NCBI GenBank assembly: GCA_902800015.1
Contig: CADCCU010000004.1
Coordinates: 1 to 54,675, forward strand
Direction: 5' to 3'
Length of the DNA stretch: 54,675 bases
DNA from: an uncultured Ureaplasma sp.
GTDB taxonomy: Bacteria > Bacillota_I > Bacilli_A > Mycoplasmatales > Mycoplasmoidaceae
Shown here: positions 9,635 through 21,249 of the stretch, piece by piece
Layout of the letters: each line of letters starts with the position of its first letter
Numbering within the stretch: the first letter of the stretch is position 1
Made by a program: the position numbers and the translations under genes
The notes under the pieces: generated by a model
What the model saw: only the letters and a program-made list of their open reading frames with translations
What the model was told of the DNA's origin: nothing
Database searches by the model: none

Positions 9635-10833
9635 TGTTTTTTTCTTTGTTTGGTTTAACTCCGCCTTCACCATCTCATGAGTGAGAAGATGGCGTAAGTA
9701 ATGTTGCCTTCCATATTGGTAGTCTAACCATTGATTGATATGGTATATTTGTTACCATTGGTTTTATATTAGCTATTACATTAGCTTTAATAAAATTAAA
9801 ATTTTGATACAAAATCAATACTGATGCTTTCTATTATTATTGTTTAATGGGTATCCCTTTGGCAATTATCGGAGCACGTTTTTGATCATGTTGCATTGGT
9901 GATGCTAGTTGATCTCGATTTTGAAGGATATGAGAAGGAGGGTTAGCTATTCAAGGTGGAGTTGTTTTTGATGTATTACTCGCATTATGATGATTCCCAT
10001 TTATTTTAAAAAAACCGAAATACCACGTTCGTGACATACTACTATCACCAGAACAACCTGTAGTGCGACAAGTATCAATGTGATTGTATGCCGATGCTGT
10101 TTTGCCATGTATTCTAATTGGACAAATAATTGGTAGATGAGGCAATTACTTTAACCAGGAAGTATATGGTAATATTATTGCCCCAACTGAAGGTAATATG
10201 TGATTTTTAAACTTTTTATCTAATGTGTTGCCTTACATGTACATTAATGGCAGTTCAATTTCACCTTGTTATTTAAATTATGCTCAACCACTATTCTTAT
10301 ATGAAAGTATGCTAAACTTCTTAGGTTTAATTTTAATCTATGTTGTTATGGAATTTATCCCTAAGATTAAAGCTGGAACTATTGGAATTACATATATGGC
10401 ATGATATAGTACTATCAGACTAAGTCTTGAAGGATTAAGAGCGCCTGACTATCATTATAAGCCAACATACATCATGTGTGGTATATGATTAGGTTTGTCA
10501 ATAATATTAATAGTTCTAAACCAATGCAACATTATTCCCAAAACTAGAAAATATCGTTGTAAATTTTTCCTATGAGAAAGTTTTATTTATTTTTGGTCTT
10601 CATTATTTAACAATATTTCTATAAGCACTAAAGAAAGAAAACGAAAAAATCTAAGTGAAAAAATTAAAGAACCTGAAGTTGATGTTCAAAAAATTAACAT
10701 AATTTTAAATAAAACTGAAGGCAGATTAAATTATGCTTACCAAAAACGTTCAAACATTAAAGCTCGATATGAAAAAGTTAAAAATTCATATGTAAGAACA
10801 AACATTAACTACTTATATTATTTAGGTAAGTAA
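9634..10833 (+). CDS. lgt: Prolipoprotein diacylglyceryl transferase
   Basis: 399 residues, reaching full length only with about 20 TGA codons read as Trp. The Lgt signature GRWGNYFNQEVYG starts at residue 167, with at least six hydrophobic helices around it. Lgt moves diacylglycerol from phosphatidylglycerol to the lipobox cysteine of prolipoproteins; this window alone encodes at least four likely substrates. A charged C-terminal tail of about 90 residues goes beyond the usual 270-300; extended mollicute Lgt proteins are known. It is translationally coupled to hprK. The 3' end overlaps the convergent PPTase gene by 16 bases. Confidence 0.92.
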
Positions 10834-11432
10834 TCTAATTCACAAATTTTATATTCATATTCTAATTTATGCTTATGACAGATGGTTATAAGCATATTTT
10901 TATGTTTCATTGTTTTAAAATAATACTTATCATTAATGTTAATTGCATTAATAATTTTACAAGCGGCTGTAAATGTAATGTTGGCACACTTTAATAATGA
11001 TTCCGCTTTTGTCCAACATGTTAAAAAACTTTCATTATTAAAATTGTTAATATGATTAGGAAAATATTTTTTAGCAATATTGATATCAACCTTTTCATTC
11101 AAATCTTCAATATCAATTCCAATCGGATTATCACTGCTAATAAATGCTAAATATTTATTTTTATGTGAAATTGAAAAGAAATGATGATTATCATTAATTA
11201 AATAATGATTATCCTTAAAATTTAAATCTTGATCTTTAATTTTATTAGTTTGTAGATATTGAATAATAAAAAACAATGAAATTGTATGCAATTTTGAATC
11301 AAGATGATTAATAAAATTATTATTTTTATCTAATTCCTTAATGTGTTTGTTTTGAGAAATAAAATTATTAACTTGATCTATATCGATTAAGTCAGTATCC
11401 ATTAAATAAATGACATAGTTCTTTATCTGCAT
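10818..11432 (-). CDS. Sfp-type 4'-phosphopantetheinyl transferase
   Basis: 204 residues. The catalytic core has FSISHKNKYLAFISS, then GIDIE (105-109; Asp107 and Glu109 are probable Mg ligands) and WTKAESLLK (140-148; Glu144), the three-part pattern of the Sfp/PPTase superfamily. The enzyme would attach phosphopantetheine from CoA to acyl carrier protein. In length and in having an N-terminal half before the core, it looks like the two-lobed Sfp type rather than the 120-residue AcpS type expected in mycoplasmas. It is the last gene of hrcA-orf-PPTase and overlaps the end of lgt. Confidence 0.75.
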   Translation of the reverse strand: MQIKNYVIYLMDTDLIDIDQVNNFISQNKHIKELDKNNNFINHLDSKLHTISLFFIIQYLQTNKIKDQDLNFKDNHYLINDNHHFFSISHKNKYLAFISSDNPIGIDIEDLNEKVDINIAKKYFPNHINNFNNESFLTCWTKAESLLKCANITFTAACKIINAININDKYYFKTMKHKNMLITICHKHKLEYEYKICELDYLPK

Positions 11433-11437
11433 AGCTA

Positions 11438-12076
11438 TTAAGATAAAAGATCTTTAGATAAGATTGTCATGACAACTGTCATATCCGCAAGATTATCACG
11501 ATCTAATTGTTCAAATAAATCTCTTGCTTTCTTATATTGCTCTAAACTATAGATATAAACATCAACATTTTCATTGTATTCATTGAGATTGTTTAAATTA
11601 TCTTTAAAGTTTGAACTAATTTTTGAAACGCAACTATTCAACGTAATGAAATATAAATATAAATTAACAAATTGATTGTGAATATCTTTGCTAATATTAA
11701 AATGAACTTTTTTAAATGACTTGAATATTGCATTAATCAATGTAGATGAATTATTTTTTATTAAACTAAATAGTTTGTGTTTTAAAAAACTAACATCTTG
11801 ATCTTTAATAAACGATATTTTAAGATTTTTATTATTAAAAATAAAATTTAAATATTGACTAATAACCGAATTATTATTTAATAAATTAAGTATTTCTTTA
11901 ATTGATATCTCACATTTTTTATGTAATCAGTAACAATAAAAAATAATAAAAGCTAATGTCCATTTATTTTTAGACATTTGCTTATAATATTCTTTGTAAT
12001 TTTTTTTAATGTTTCTTTTAACAAAAGATCTTATTTGAATAAGCTTCTTGTTAATATCTTTTCAATTAACATTCAT
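11438..12076 (-). CDS. Hypothetical protein (212 aa)
   Basis: I do not recognise a family. The ATG at 12076, five bases after the hrcA stop, gives 212 residues with two TGA Trp codons near the N-terminus. The product is rich in Lys, Asn, Ile, Leu and Phe and looks mostly helical. One moderately hydrophobic stretch (WTLAFIIFYCYWL, around residues 39-51) could be a buried helix or a single membrane segment. The last 50 residues are acidic. Its stop is six bases before the PPTase start, so it is probably co-translated with both neighbours. No signal peptide is seen. Confidence 0.6.
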
Positions 12077-12081
12077 ATCAA

Positions 12082-13086
12082 TTAATTATGTTTGCTTAAT
12101 TCTTCTTTAATAAAGTTTAATAGACCTTTAACTTTTGCATAATCCATTCTTGTAGGGCCAACAACAGAAATTTGCTTAGTTGTATTTGATGTTTTAATTG
12201 AAGTTGAAGCAACAGCAATATCTTTATTATCAACATCACTAACGAAAGTAATCTTAGATTTACCAGTAATTTCATTAGTATAAGCTATTTGTTTTCATAC
12301 TGAAGAATTATCAAGTAATGAAAGCACATATTTTAATTTTTCAGGATTACGGAATTCTGGTTGAGTTACTAAATTATTTATTCCATAAACATTTTGTTTT
12401 TTAGGAATAGAGTTAAATTCGAAAATCTTAGATATTATTTGTTGCATTACAAATTCATATTGATGAACTGATTTACGAATAATCTCTTTAATAACTTTTA
12501 ATTTATTTGATATTTCAGAAATAGGAGTATCAACTAAACGATCATTAAAGATTCTAATACAAATAGTTACATCTTCTAATTGTTTGTGATCTTTAATTTG
12601 GATAGTATTTTTAATAATTTCACCATCTGAAGTAATTAAAAGAATTAAAACTTGTTCTTTAGACATTGGAACAAGGTCAAAACGTTTTAATTGTAGAGTT
12701 GCATCGGCTGTTTGAACTACTGTAGGTAATTTTAAAATTGATTCAATCAACGCTGCAGATTCATCGATAATAGTATCAATGGATAAATCTCTTCGCTCAA
12801 GAATAACTTTTAATTGTGTTTTAATATCATCAGACAAATATGGTTTTAAAATGTTCATCTCATAATACTTATATCCTTCAATAGATGGTATTCTACCAGA
12901 TGAAGTATGTGTTTTTTCTAACAAACCGTAATTCTCTAAAAGATTTAACTCATTTCTAATTGTTTGTGGTGAGTATTCTTTCATATATTTATCAACTATT
13001 AACTTGCTAGGAACTGGTTGTGCAGAATATGTATATTCATCAATAACTATTTTTAAAATTTGTATTTGTCTTTTTGTTAATTTCAT
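12082..13086 (-). CDS. hrcA: Heat-inducible transcription repressor HrcA
   Basis: 334 residues, close to the usual length. The N-terminal winged helix starts MKLTKRQIQILKIVIDEY and contains SPQTIRNELNLLE. The region LEKTHTSSGRIPSIEGYKYY is the diagnostic HrcA stretch, and the C-terminus has VVGPTRMDYAKVKGLL. HrcA binds CIRCE operators before chaperone genes and needs GroE to fold in many species. No CIRCE element is visible before hrcA itself or elsewhere in the window's promoters. First gene of a three-gene operon. Confidence 0.93.
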
Positions 13087-13159
13087 ATATTAAATATTCT
13101 TAAATTATTTTATAAAAAAATATAAAATATTTTTATTATTAAATATTATATACACGGAG

Positions 13160-14866
13160 ATGAAATATAAATTACTAGCCATTGATCTAGACGGCACACT
13201 ATTAAAAAGACATAGAAAAATCACAAAAAATAATTTCAAAGCATTAAAAGCTTTTAATGATGCTGGCGGTCAAATAATAATTTCAACAGGGCGCGCAATT
13301 ACTTCAGCAAGAAGAGTTGCAAATAGAATTGAAAATTATATAGGCGCAAAAATACCTTATATTATTTCTCTTTGTGGAAGTGTAATTTATGATGACAAAA
13401 ATAAAATTGTTAGTGAAAAACTAATTAATCCAGAAATTACAAAGAAAATTGCTGATGAAGTTAAAAGATTAGGACTAAATATTTGAATATATCCAAAAGA
13501 AATAGAAAAAGAAGGTGTTTATTCTAAATCTTTAGCTCTTGCAGTTTTTGCTAAAACAACTAAAAACATTAATTTAAAAAAGATTGATTTTAATAAAACA
13601 TCTATGTTTGCCAGAAAAATTAATGTCTTCGGTTTAAATCCAAATAAAATAGAAAAGTTTGAAACTCATCTTAAAAATAAATTATCTAAATATGTCACTA
13701 TCCATAAGACTAACAATGTGTTTATGGAAATTTCTCCTGTTGGTGGTTCTAAAGGTGATTCAATAAAAATTATTGCTGATAAACTAAATATCCCGCTAAA
13801 TGAAGTTGCAGCTATAGGTGATAGTGGAAATGATTTATCTGCAGCTATTGTTTCTAAATGTTTTGGAGCTATTGGTAATAATAAATTACTTAAAAGCTAT
13901 TCTTCTGAAGAGTATTCAAGATTAAATAGTCCTGTTGCTAAATTTATTAACAACAGATTGTTAAGCGAACCTACTAAAGTTAAATTAATTGGTAGCGATT
14001 TAGACGGTACAGTATTAAATGGCGAAAAAATAATTGGTTCAGACTTCAATAAAAAAATTAAACCATTTATAAATAATAATACTCCATCATTAGCTTTTGT
14101 TTCTGGTAGAAGTGTATCAGAAATTCATAGAATTATTAAAAATAACAATTTAACAAGCGTGCCTATAAGATATGCAATTTCAAATAATGGTGCTATTATT
14201 TACGATTTGTACAAACAAAAAACTATCTATACACAACCAATATTAAAACGTACAGCTTATGAAATAGTTAAATTTTTTGAAGAAGCATGTAAAAATAAAA
14301 AATATGGAGATATAGCTTGTTTCTTTTATACTCACAATGATAAAGAAGTTAAAAAATCCATTAACAGCAGTCAAAAATTTTTAGTGAAAGCTTATGCCTT
14401 TAAAGAAAATAAAAATAAATTTAATAATTTAAGTCTTTTCGATAACTTTAATGTTATTTATGTAGATAGATTACCAAAAAATTTATCTATTACTAAATTT
14501 TTAATTTTCTTTAAATCTACTGAATGTCGTGATATGTTTATGAATGATTTAGAAAAAATGAATTTGAATGTAATTATAACTACAAGCTCACAAACTAATA
14601 TTGAAATTAATGCAGGATATGTATCTAAAGGTAATACTTTAAAGCGTCTTGCAAAAATGTTGAAAATTAAAAATAGTGAATTAATGACATTAGGAGATCA
14701 AACAAATGATATTTCAATGTTGAAACTAACAGATTGATCATTTACTTTTGATTATTCTCCAATTTCAGTAAAAAATGCAGCTAAATATGTAATAAAGCAA
14801 GATGGTAAAGAAAACGCAATTATTAAAGCTTTAAAGATATACAATAAGGAGCGCAATAATGATTAG
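13160..14866 (+). CDS. Tandem two-domain HAD (Cof-type) hydrolase
   Basis: 568 residues holding two complete HAD-IIB modules. Domain 1 has DLDGT (residues 9-13), ISTGR and GDSGND (220-225). Domain 2 repeats the set with DLDGT (280-284), FVSGRS and GDQTND (512-517). Both keep the nucleophile Asp and the metal-binding Asp residues, so both look active. Cof-type enzymes dephosphorylate sugar phosphates, FMN or other small phosphates; the substrate is not predictable. Single-domain Cof proteins (about 280 aa) are the norm in mycoplasmas, so the duplication/fusion is notable. The end overlaps potA by 8 bases, suggesting an operon. CGGAGATG precedes the start. Confidence 0.85.
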
Positions 14867-16463
14867 TCCAAAAAAATTTATAAAATTTGAGAACGTATAT
14901 AAAACATATCCAGATGGTAACACACCAGTTAACAATGTTAGTTTTAGTATTAACAAGGGTGAGTTTGTAACATTATTAGGCCCTAGTGGTTGTGGCAAAA
15001 CAACTACATTAAAGCTGCTTGCTGGTTTTGAGAATCCAACATCAGGAAGAATTTTATTCAATGATGTTGATATTAAAAGTTTGCCAATAAATCAACGACC
15101 AACCGCAATGGTTTTCCAAGATTATGCATTATTCCCAAATATGAATGTTTATCAAAACATTGCATATGGTTTAAAAATTACACATAAACCTTTAAATAAT
15201 ATTCCTCATGATAAATTAATTAAAAAAGATCAAATTTATGATCGTGCTTGCATCGTTGCTAATAAAAATATTAAAAAAATTGAGGCAAATGCAAAGAATT
15301 TAGAAAGAATTAAATTCCAACTAAAATTTAATCTTACAAATCATCCATTCTATAAACTCGCGCAAAACATTAAGAATAAAAAAGATTTTGAAAAATATCT
15401 AGAATCTACAGAAGAAAAAATGTATCGAAAATATGGTGAAAAAATTGGAACATGACCACATCTAAATAAATTAGCTATATTTAGACATTGTAGTTTAAAA
15501 TGTATACCAACATTTGCAAAATTAAATTTTTCTAAAATGAATGAATTTCAAATTGAAATAATTAATGTTTACATGTTATATAAATATTACAAAAGAATGA
15601 CCAAAACAATAGCATCTATTGATCATTGCCTTGCTAAACTTGACGAAAAACGTTCTTATTATCTAAATTTTCCTCAACTTCAAGCAGAAGTATTTGAAAA
15701 GAAATATACAACTAGAAGATTAACAAAAACTGAAATTGATGAAAAAGTTAAAAATGTTATTAAAGTTGTTGGCCTAGAAGGTGCGGAAGAAAAGTATCCA
15801 TCTGATTTATCTGGTGGTATGCAACAAAGAGTAGCTCTTGCTAGAGCGATTGTTATTGAACCAGAGATTCTATTGCTTGATGAGCCTTTATCAGCATTAG
15901 ATGCAAAAGTTCGCCAACAAATGCGTCTTGAATTAAAATCATTGCACCAAAAATTGAAATTAACTTTTATTCTTGTAACTCATGACCAAGAAGAAGCCTT
16001 GTTCTTATCCAATAAGATTATTGTTATGGCTAATGGCAAAGTACAACAAGTTGATACATCAAAAAAGATTTATGAGTCTCCTGCAAACATGTGAGTTGCA
16101 CAATTTATTGGTGATTCAAATATATTTGTTTGTGAATATATAGGTGATAATAAAGTTAAATTCAATAAAAATATATTAGAGTTGACACAAGCAGGATTTA
16201 ATTCAAAATTAGCTGAAGGAACATTATTAAATTACATGATTCGTCCAGAAGATATAAGAATAGTTCCAGAAAAAACAGGATATTTCGATGCTAAAGTTAC
16301 TCAATGTATGTATAAAGGTGTTCAATTTGATGTTACTTTAACATGAAATAATATTCAAATAAAGGCACAAAATGATACCTATTTAGAAATCGGCAAAATA
16401 GTAGGTATAAATTGAGATCCTAAAAAGGGATATTGTATTCAATATGTTGGAGAAGAAAAATAA
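14859..16463 (+). CDS. potA: Spermidine/putrescine ABC transporter ATP-binding protein
   Basis: 534 residues. Walker [10 protein letters not shown] (41-49), Q-loop [12 protein letters not shown] (around 85-96), signature LSGGMQQR (317-324), Walker [18 protein letters not shown], and a C-terminal TOBE-like regulatory region ([11 protein letters not shown]). A lysine-rich helical insertion of roughly 190 residues lies between the Q-loop and the signature motif; a similarly enlarged PotA is known from M. genitalium. It powers polyamine import with PotB and PotC. It overlaps the upstream HAD gene, and potB follows 2 bases after its stop. Confidence 0.92.
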
Positions 16464-16465
16464 CT

Positions 16466-17311
16466 ATGAACCAAACAAGATTTTGATCGCCAACAAGTCG
16501 AAGAAATTTATTTTTAATATTGCCTTATGTAGTAATTGTATTACTATTTATTGTTATTCCAATCATTTTAATTTTTGTTAAATCATTAACCCCAACACAA
16601 TCAGGTGGCATAGCTCAAAATTGAAATTTTGTTGATGCTTTTATTTGACAAAAAATATTGAAATCATTCATTATTGCAATTATAACTACTTTTGTAGCTG
16701 TAATAATTGCTTACCCATTTAGTTACTTTTTAGCGTTTGATATTAAGGGTAAAGTTACTAAAACATTAGCTGTTCTATTTATCACAGCACCAACATGAAC
16801 TAGTTTTTTAGTAAAAATTATTGGTATGAAAACATTATTTGATTTCATTAATGGATACCAAAATTCTACAAGTGGTGATATATATACAGTTATTGGTCTA
16901 GTATATCTATACATACCATTTATGATTCTTCCAATTTACAATGTTTTAAAAGATATGCCTAAAAATTTAATTTATGCATCTAAAGATTTAGGAAGAACAG
17001 GGTGATCAACATTTATCAATGTTGTACTTCCATACACTAAAGCTGCATTAGTTAGTGGTATTACATTGGTTTTCCTTCCATGTCTAACCACTGTTTCGGT
17101 TCCACAATTTTTAAACTCAAGTAGCTCAGGATCATTAATAGGTGATATTATTATGGAAGAGGGCCTATTGGCGCAAACTAGCGATATTTCTTTAGCAAGA
17201 GCAAGTACATTGGCATTGATTGTCTTCTTATTTGTTGTTGCTGGATTGCTTGTTTATTTAGGAAGCAGAAAAATATCTAAATTAATTCTTAAAAAGTGAG
17301 GAGCAAGATAA
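16466..17311 (+). CDS. potB: Spermidine/putrescine ABC transporter permease PotB
   Basis: 281 residues with about six membrane helices and the permease (EAA-type) loop around ASKDLGRTGWSTFINVVLPYTK, which contacts the ATPase. The sequence TAPTWTSFLVKIIGMK is typical of PotB. Many Trp codons are TGA. The TAATG overlap with potC couples the two genes. It forms the membrane channel with PotC. Confidence 0.9.
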
Positions 17312-18138
17312 TGAAAAACTTTTTAAGTAAATTTGGTAGTTTCTTAAAAAAATGATATATAGTACTTGTACTACTTGCTATTTATGTTCCACTTGTTTTA
17401 ATTATCCTTATAAGTTTTAATGGAGAAACTTCTCGTGGTAATATTAAATTAAACTTTGATGTACCTACTTTTGTTAACTACATTAACTTATTCCAAAATG
17501 ACCAATTTATTAATGCATTGTTAAACTCATTACTATTAGGTGTAATAGTTACTCCATTCTCTTTGCTATTTGGAGTATTAACATGTTATGGATTATGAAA
17601 ATCTAAAAAAACAACAAAAAATTTTGTTTTAAATGTTTCAAGATTCTCTATTATGTCTCCAGAGGTTATTACTGGTATTAGTCTGGTATTATTGTTTAGT
17701 GCAACATGAATACCAATGGGTTTTAGTTTTGGTTTCTTTACTGTTGCTTTGTCACATATTTCATTTTGCACACCATATGTAATTATTACTGTGTACCCAA
17801 GAATGATGAAAATGAACAATAATTTAGTGCTTGCAAGTTATGATATGGGCTATAACAAAATAAAAACATTCTTAAAAGTTACTGTTCCTCATTTATTACC
17901 TTCAATCTTTACAGCTTCAGTTATTGTCATTGCTATGTCATGAGATGATTTTATCATCACTAACATGGTTAATGGTTCATGACAAACATTAGGTGTTGCA
18001 ATTTATATGACAAGAAAAGGTATTAAAGCATGAGTTGTTACCTTTGGTGCAATTTTAATGTTAGTAACTATTGTTGTTATATTTATTGTTGCAGGTTTCA
18101 AAATTAAGAAAAATAAGAAAGTGAGAGTAAATAAATAA
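17311..18138 (+). CDS. potC: Spermidine/putrescine ABC transporter permease PotC
   Basis: 275 residues and about six membrane helices. The N-terminus has VPLVLIILISFNGE, and the permease loop ASYDMGYNKIKTFLKVTVPHL matches the EAA motif of PotC. AMSWDDFIITNMVNG near the end is also family-typical. It is the second channel subunit of the polyamine importer. The start overlaps the potB stop by one base, with GAGGAGC just upstream, and potD begins two bases after its stop. Confidence 0.9.
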
Positions 18139-18139
18139 T

Positions 18140-19492
18140 ATGAAAAAAAATATATTTAATTCATTATTAACAATCTCATCAATATCTTGTTTTACTCCTG
18201 CATTAGCTTCTTGTTCAGCAGATAGTAAAATTGTTCTTGCTAACTTTGAAAGTTATATGTCAACTGATTTAATTGATAAATATGGTAACAAAGTAAATTT
18301 CTTATACTATCAAACAAATGAAGAAATTGAATCTAAATATCATAAATATTATGATTTAGCTATTCCTTCAACATATGAAGTTCTTACATTATTAAAAAAT
18401 AAATGGGTACAAAAAATTGATTGATCTATATTTGATTTATATGATGCCAATAATAATAAAATTACTAATGGTGCAGAAGCATTAAGCTTGTTCACAGATA
18501 GTATTCAACATATTATTGAACAAATTACTATTAAATATAGCAATTTGTTTGCTTCTGGAGAAAACCTACTAGATTATTGCATTCCATATTTTTTACAAAG
18601 CTTTACCTTTGCTTATAAAGGCGAAGAAGTTCCAGAATTTGCAAATACAACTAACTGAGAAGAATATACTGATCTAATTGGCGACAAAACAAATCCTAAC
18701 TTGCCTGATGTTTTTATACCAAATAAGACAAGTCGTATTGGTTGTGTTGATGATGGTAGAACATTTTATGGTCTATGCAATTTGATTAAAAATCAAAAAT
18801 TATATCCTGATGACCCAAAAAAATGAAACATTAATCCTGATGATGAAACTAAATCAATTAACGGATTTAAAAATGATTATCAATATTTAACTAATAAGTT
18901 TAGCCCAAATCATTTCTACTTTAATACTGATTCCCAAGTAATTCTTCAATCATTAAGCGCCCCAATTGGTGGAAATTTAAGTTCATTCGCATACAATGGT
19001 GATATTTTATATGCTGCAATGGGTGCTGAGCTTTACGATCCATATGGTCCTGAAAATTTTCATATTGAAGAGCTTGATGCTAAACCATTAGCATTGGATG
19101 CTTTGGTTATTAATAATAAAAATAGCAATAATCCACAAAAATTAAATGAAATATATAATTTTGTGAAATCTATGTTCTTAGATCACATTGATAGCAATGA
19201 AATATCAAATGTTGATGAAAATGGTGATTTTTTATATGATCCAATGACTAATTTTGATTTTGTAAGATATACTAGCCCTTTTAAAAGCATTGACGATTAT
19301 GTTTTAAATGGTAGCTACTTTTTAGATGTTGATGAAACTTTTACAGATGGCCAAGTTCAACTATATAAAGACATTTACAATATTAATATTAATCCAAATG
19401 TTGATATTATTAATTTAATTGAAGAACCGTTAAGTGATTTATGTAAATCAAATATGCATTGAGCTTATGTTGAAGAAAAACAAAAAATCTAA
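18140..19492 (+). CDS. potD: Lipoprotein, polyamine-binding component (PotD-like)
   Basis: 450 residues. A lipoprotein signal peptide ends in ALASC (Cys25 is the lipidation site), so the protein is anchored to the outer face of the membrane by Lgt. The mature part begins like a periplasmic binding protein (KIVLANFESYMSTDLIDKYG, YDLAIPSTYEVLTLL) and is placed directly behind potABC, which supports the polyamine-binding role. It is about 100 residues longer than E. coli PotD and diverged, as in other mollicutes. The last 26 bases overlap tsaD. Confidence 0.85.
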
Positions 19493-20417
19493 GAATTGTA
19501 TTATCGCAATTGAATCTTCATGTGATGATACTGCTATTGCATGTATTAAAAATAATCTTGTTGTTGCTGATAAAGTAATAACAAGAAATGATTTGCATTT
19601 AGTTTATGGTGGTATTATCCCTGAATTAGCTTCAAGAACTCATAGCAAACAATTTAATGTCATTTTAAAAGATATTTTAAAATCAGCAAAAATTAATATT
19701 AATGATATTGACTATATTGCTTATACAGCGTATCCTGGTTTAATTGGTTGTTTGCATACTGGAAAGGTATTTGCTAAAACATTGAGTTTTTTAATTAACA
19801 AACCACTTATTCCAATTGATCATATGCTTGCTCATGCTTTTAGTTTTAGCATCAATAATAATAAATTAGTAAAATTCCCTTTTATATGTCTTGATGCATC
19901 AGGCGGACACACTATCATTTATTTATTTAACGATTATGATGATTATTTAATTTTAAATGAAACAAATGATGATGCTGTAGGCGAATGTTTAGATAAAATT
20001 GGAAGAATATTAAATTTTCCATATCCAGGTGGTAAAAGTTTAGATGCTATTTATGATTGCAACAAAAATAATCTTAAATTAATTCAACATAATCATCCTT
20101 CAATATCATTTAGCTTTTCTGGATTAAAAACATGTGTTAAAAATATTATTAATCAAAATAAAAAGATTGATCCTGTTTTAGTGGGTTCATCTGCGTTAAA
20201 ATGATGTATTGTTGATTTAATTGGAAAATTAAATTTTTATATTGATTGCTATGATTGCAAATATGTTGTTATTGGTGGTGGTGTCGCTGCAAATAATTTA
20301 TTAAGACAAGAAGTAAGCAAACTTAATAAAAAAATTTATATTGTTGAAAAAAAATATTGCGGCGATAATGCTGCGATGGTTGCTAACTTAGCAAATTTGA
20401 TTATTAACAATAAATAA
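19467..20417 (+). CDS. tsaD: tRNA N6-adenosine threonylcarbamoyltransferase
   Basis: 316 residues. The ASKHA ATP-binding start IAIESSCDDTAIAC, the metal-binding HMLAH (119-123), LDASGGHT and VIGGGVAANNLLR are all TsaD hallmarks. It transfers the threonylcarbamoyl group to A37 of ANN-decoding tRNAs. The ATG at 19467 was chosen because it puts the ESS motif near residue 15; an upstream in-frame extension lies wholly inside potD. The 3' end overlaps the convergent prmC by 14 bases. Confidence 0.92.
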
Positions 20418-21249
20418 TTAAAAAACGATCTAGGCTGTTTAAATCTTTATAAAACTTTGTATATTTTAAAAGCTTATTTTTATGCAATATTGATTTAATC
20501 ATTCTTTTTTGTTTAAAACCAAACTCTGCACCAATTAAATAATGTTTTTTATTAGTTAATTTGTTAATATTACTAAATAACGTTTCATAAAATTCAATTG
20601 GTTTTTTATTACTATAAAAACTAATTTTATTTTCATATTTAGTCATATTCAAGTCTAATTCATCTTCATTAACATAAGGTGGATTAAAAAGAATAACATC
20701 ATATTTTGTTTTGTTATTTTTAATAAAATCAAAAAAATCTGTATGTAATACTTTTCCTTTTATTTTTGCTTTTTTTAAATTTAATCTAGTATTTGCAATT
20801 GCGTTTTTATCTATATCTAAAAGTGCTAAATCTAATGATGGGAAATGATTTTTAATACTTATACCTAAATTACCAGTACCACAGCAAATATCAATAACTA
20901 ATTTTAATGAATTATCCTTTTTTAAGATATCTTCAACTCTTTCAACTAGTAATTCTGTTTCATTTCTTGGAAAATGAACTTTTTCAAAAACTTTAAATGT
21001 TAAGCCATTAAAATATTGTGTCTTAACAATTGAACTTAATGGTTTTTTGTTAATGTAATATTCTTTAAGTGAATTTGAATATTTATCATAATCAAAATCA
21101 ATAAATTCATTACGATGCAAAATAAAATCAGTGAGATTCTTTACTTTTTTTGAATAGTAATACATCAAAATTCTATTGATGTTATTGTTATCAAATTTTT
21201 TATTTAACCTAGATAAAGCATCAAAAAAAGTAATATTATTGTTTTGCAT
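20404..21249 (-). CDS. prmC: Peptide chain release factor N5-glutamine methyltransferase
   Basis: 281 residues. The SAM-binding motif is [15 protein letters not shown], and the catalytic NPPY motif ([12 protein letters not shown]) is near residue 190; [10 protein letters not shown] before the methyltransferase fold is typical of PrmC/HemK. It methylates the Gln of the GGQ motif in release factors, fitting its position directly behind prfA. The ATG at 21249 is preferred over the adjacent TTG at 21252. It overlaps the end of prfA by 14 bases. Confidence 0.9.
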   Translation of the reverse strand: MQNNNITFFDALSRLNKKFDNNNINRILMYYYSKKVKNLTDFILHRNEFIDFDYDKYSNSLKEYYINKKPLSSIVKTQYFNGLTFKVFEKVHFPRNETELLVERVEDILKKDNSLKLVIDICCGTGNLGISIKNHFPSLDLALLDIDKNAIANTRLNLKKAKIKGKVLHTDFFDFIKNNKTKYDVILFNPPYVNEDELDLNMTKYENKISFYSNKKPIEFYETLFSNINKLTNKKHYLIGAEFGFKQKRMIKSILHKNKLLKYTKFYKDLNSLDRFLIIYC

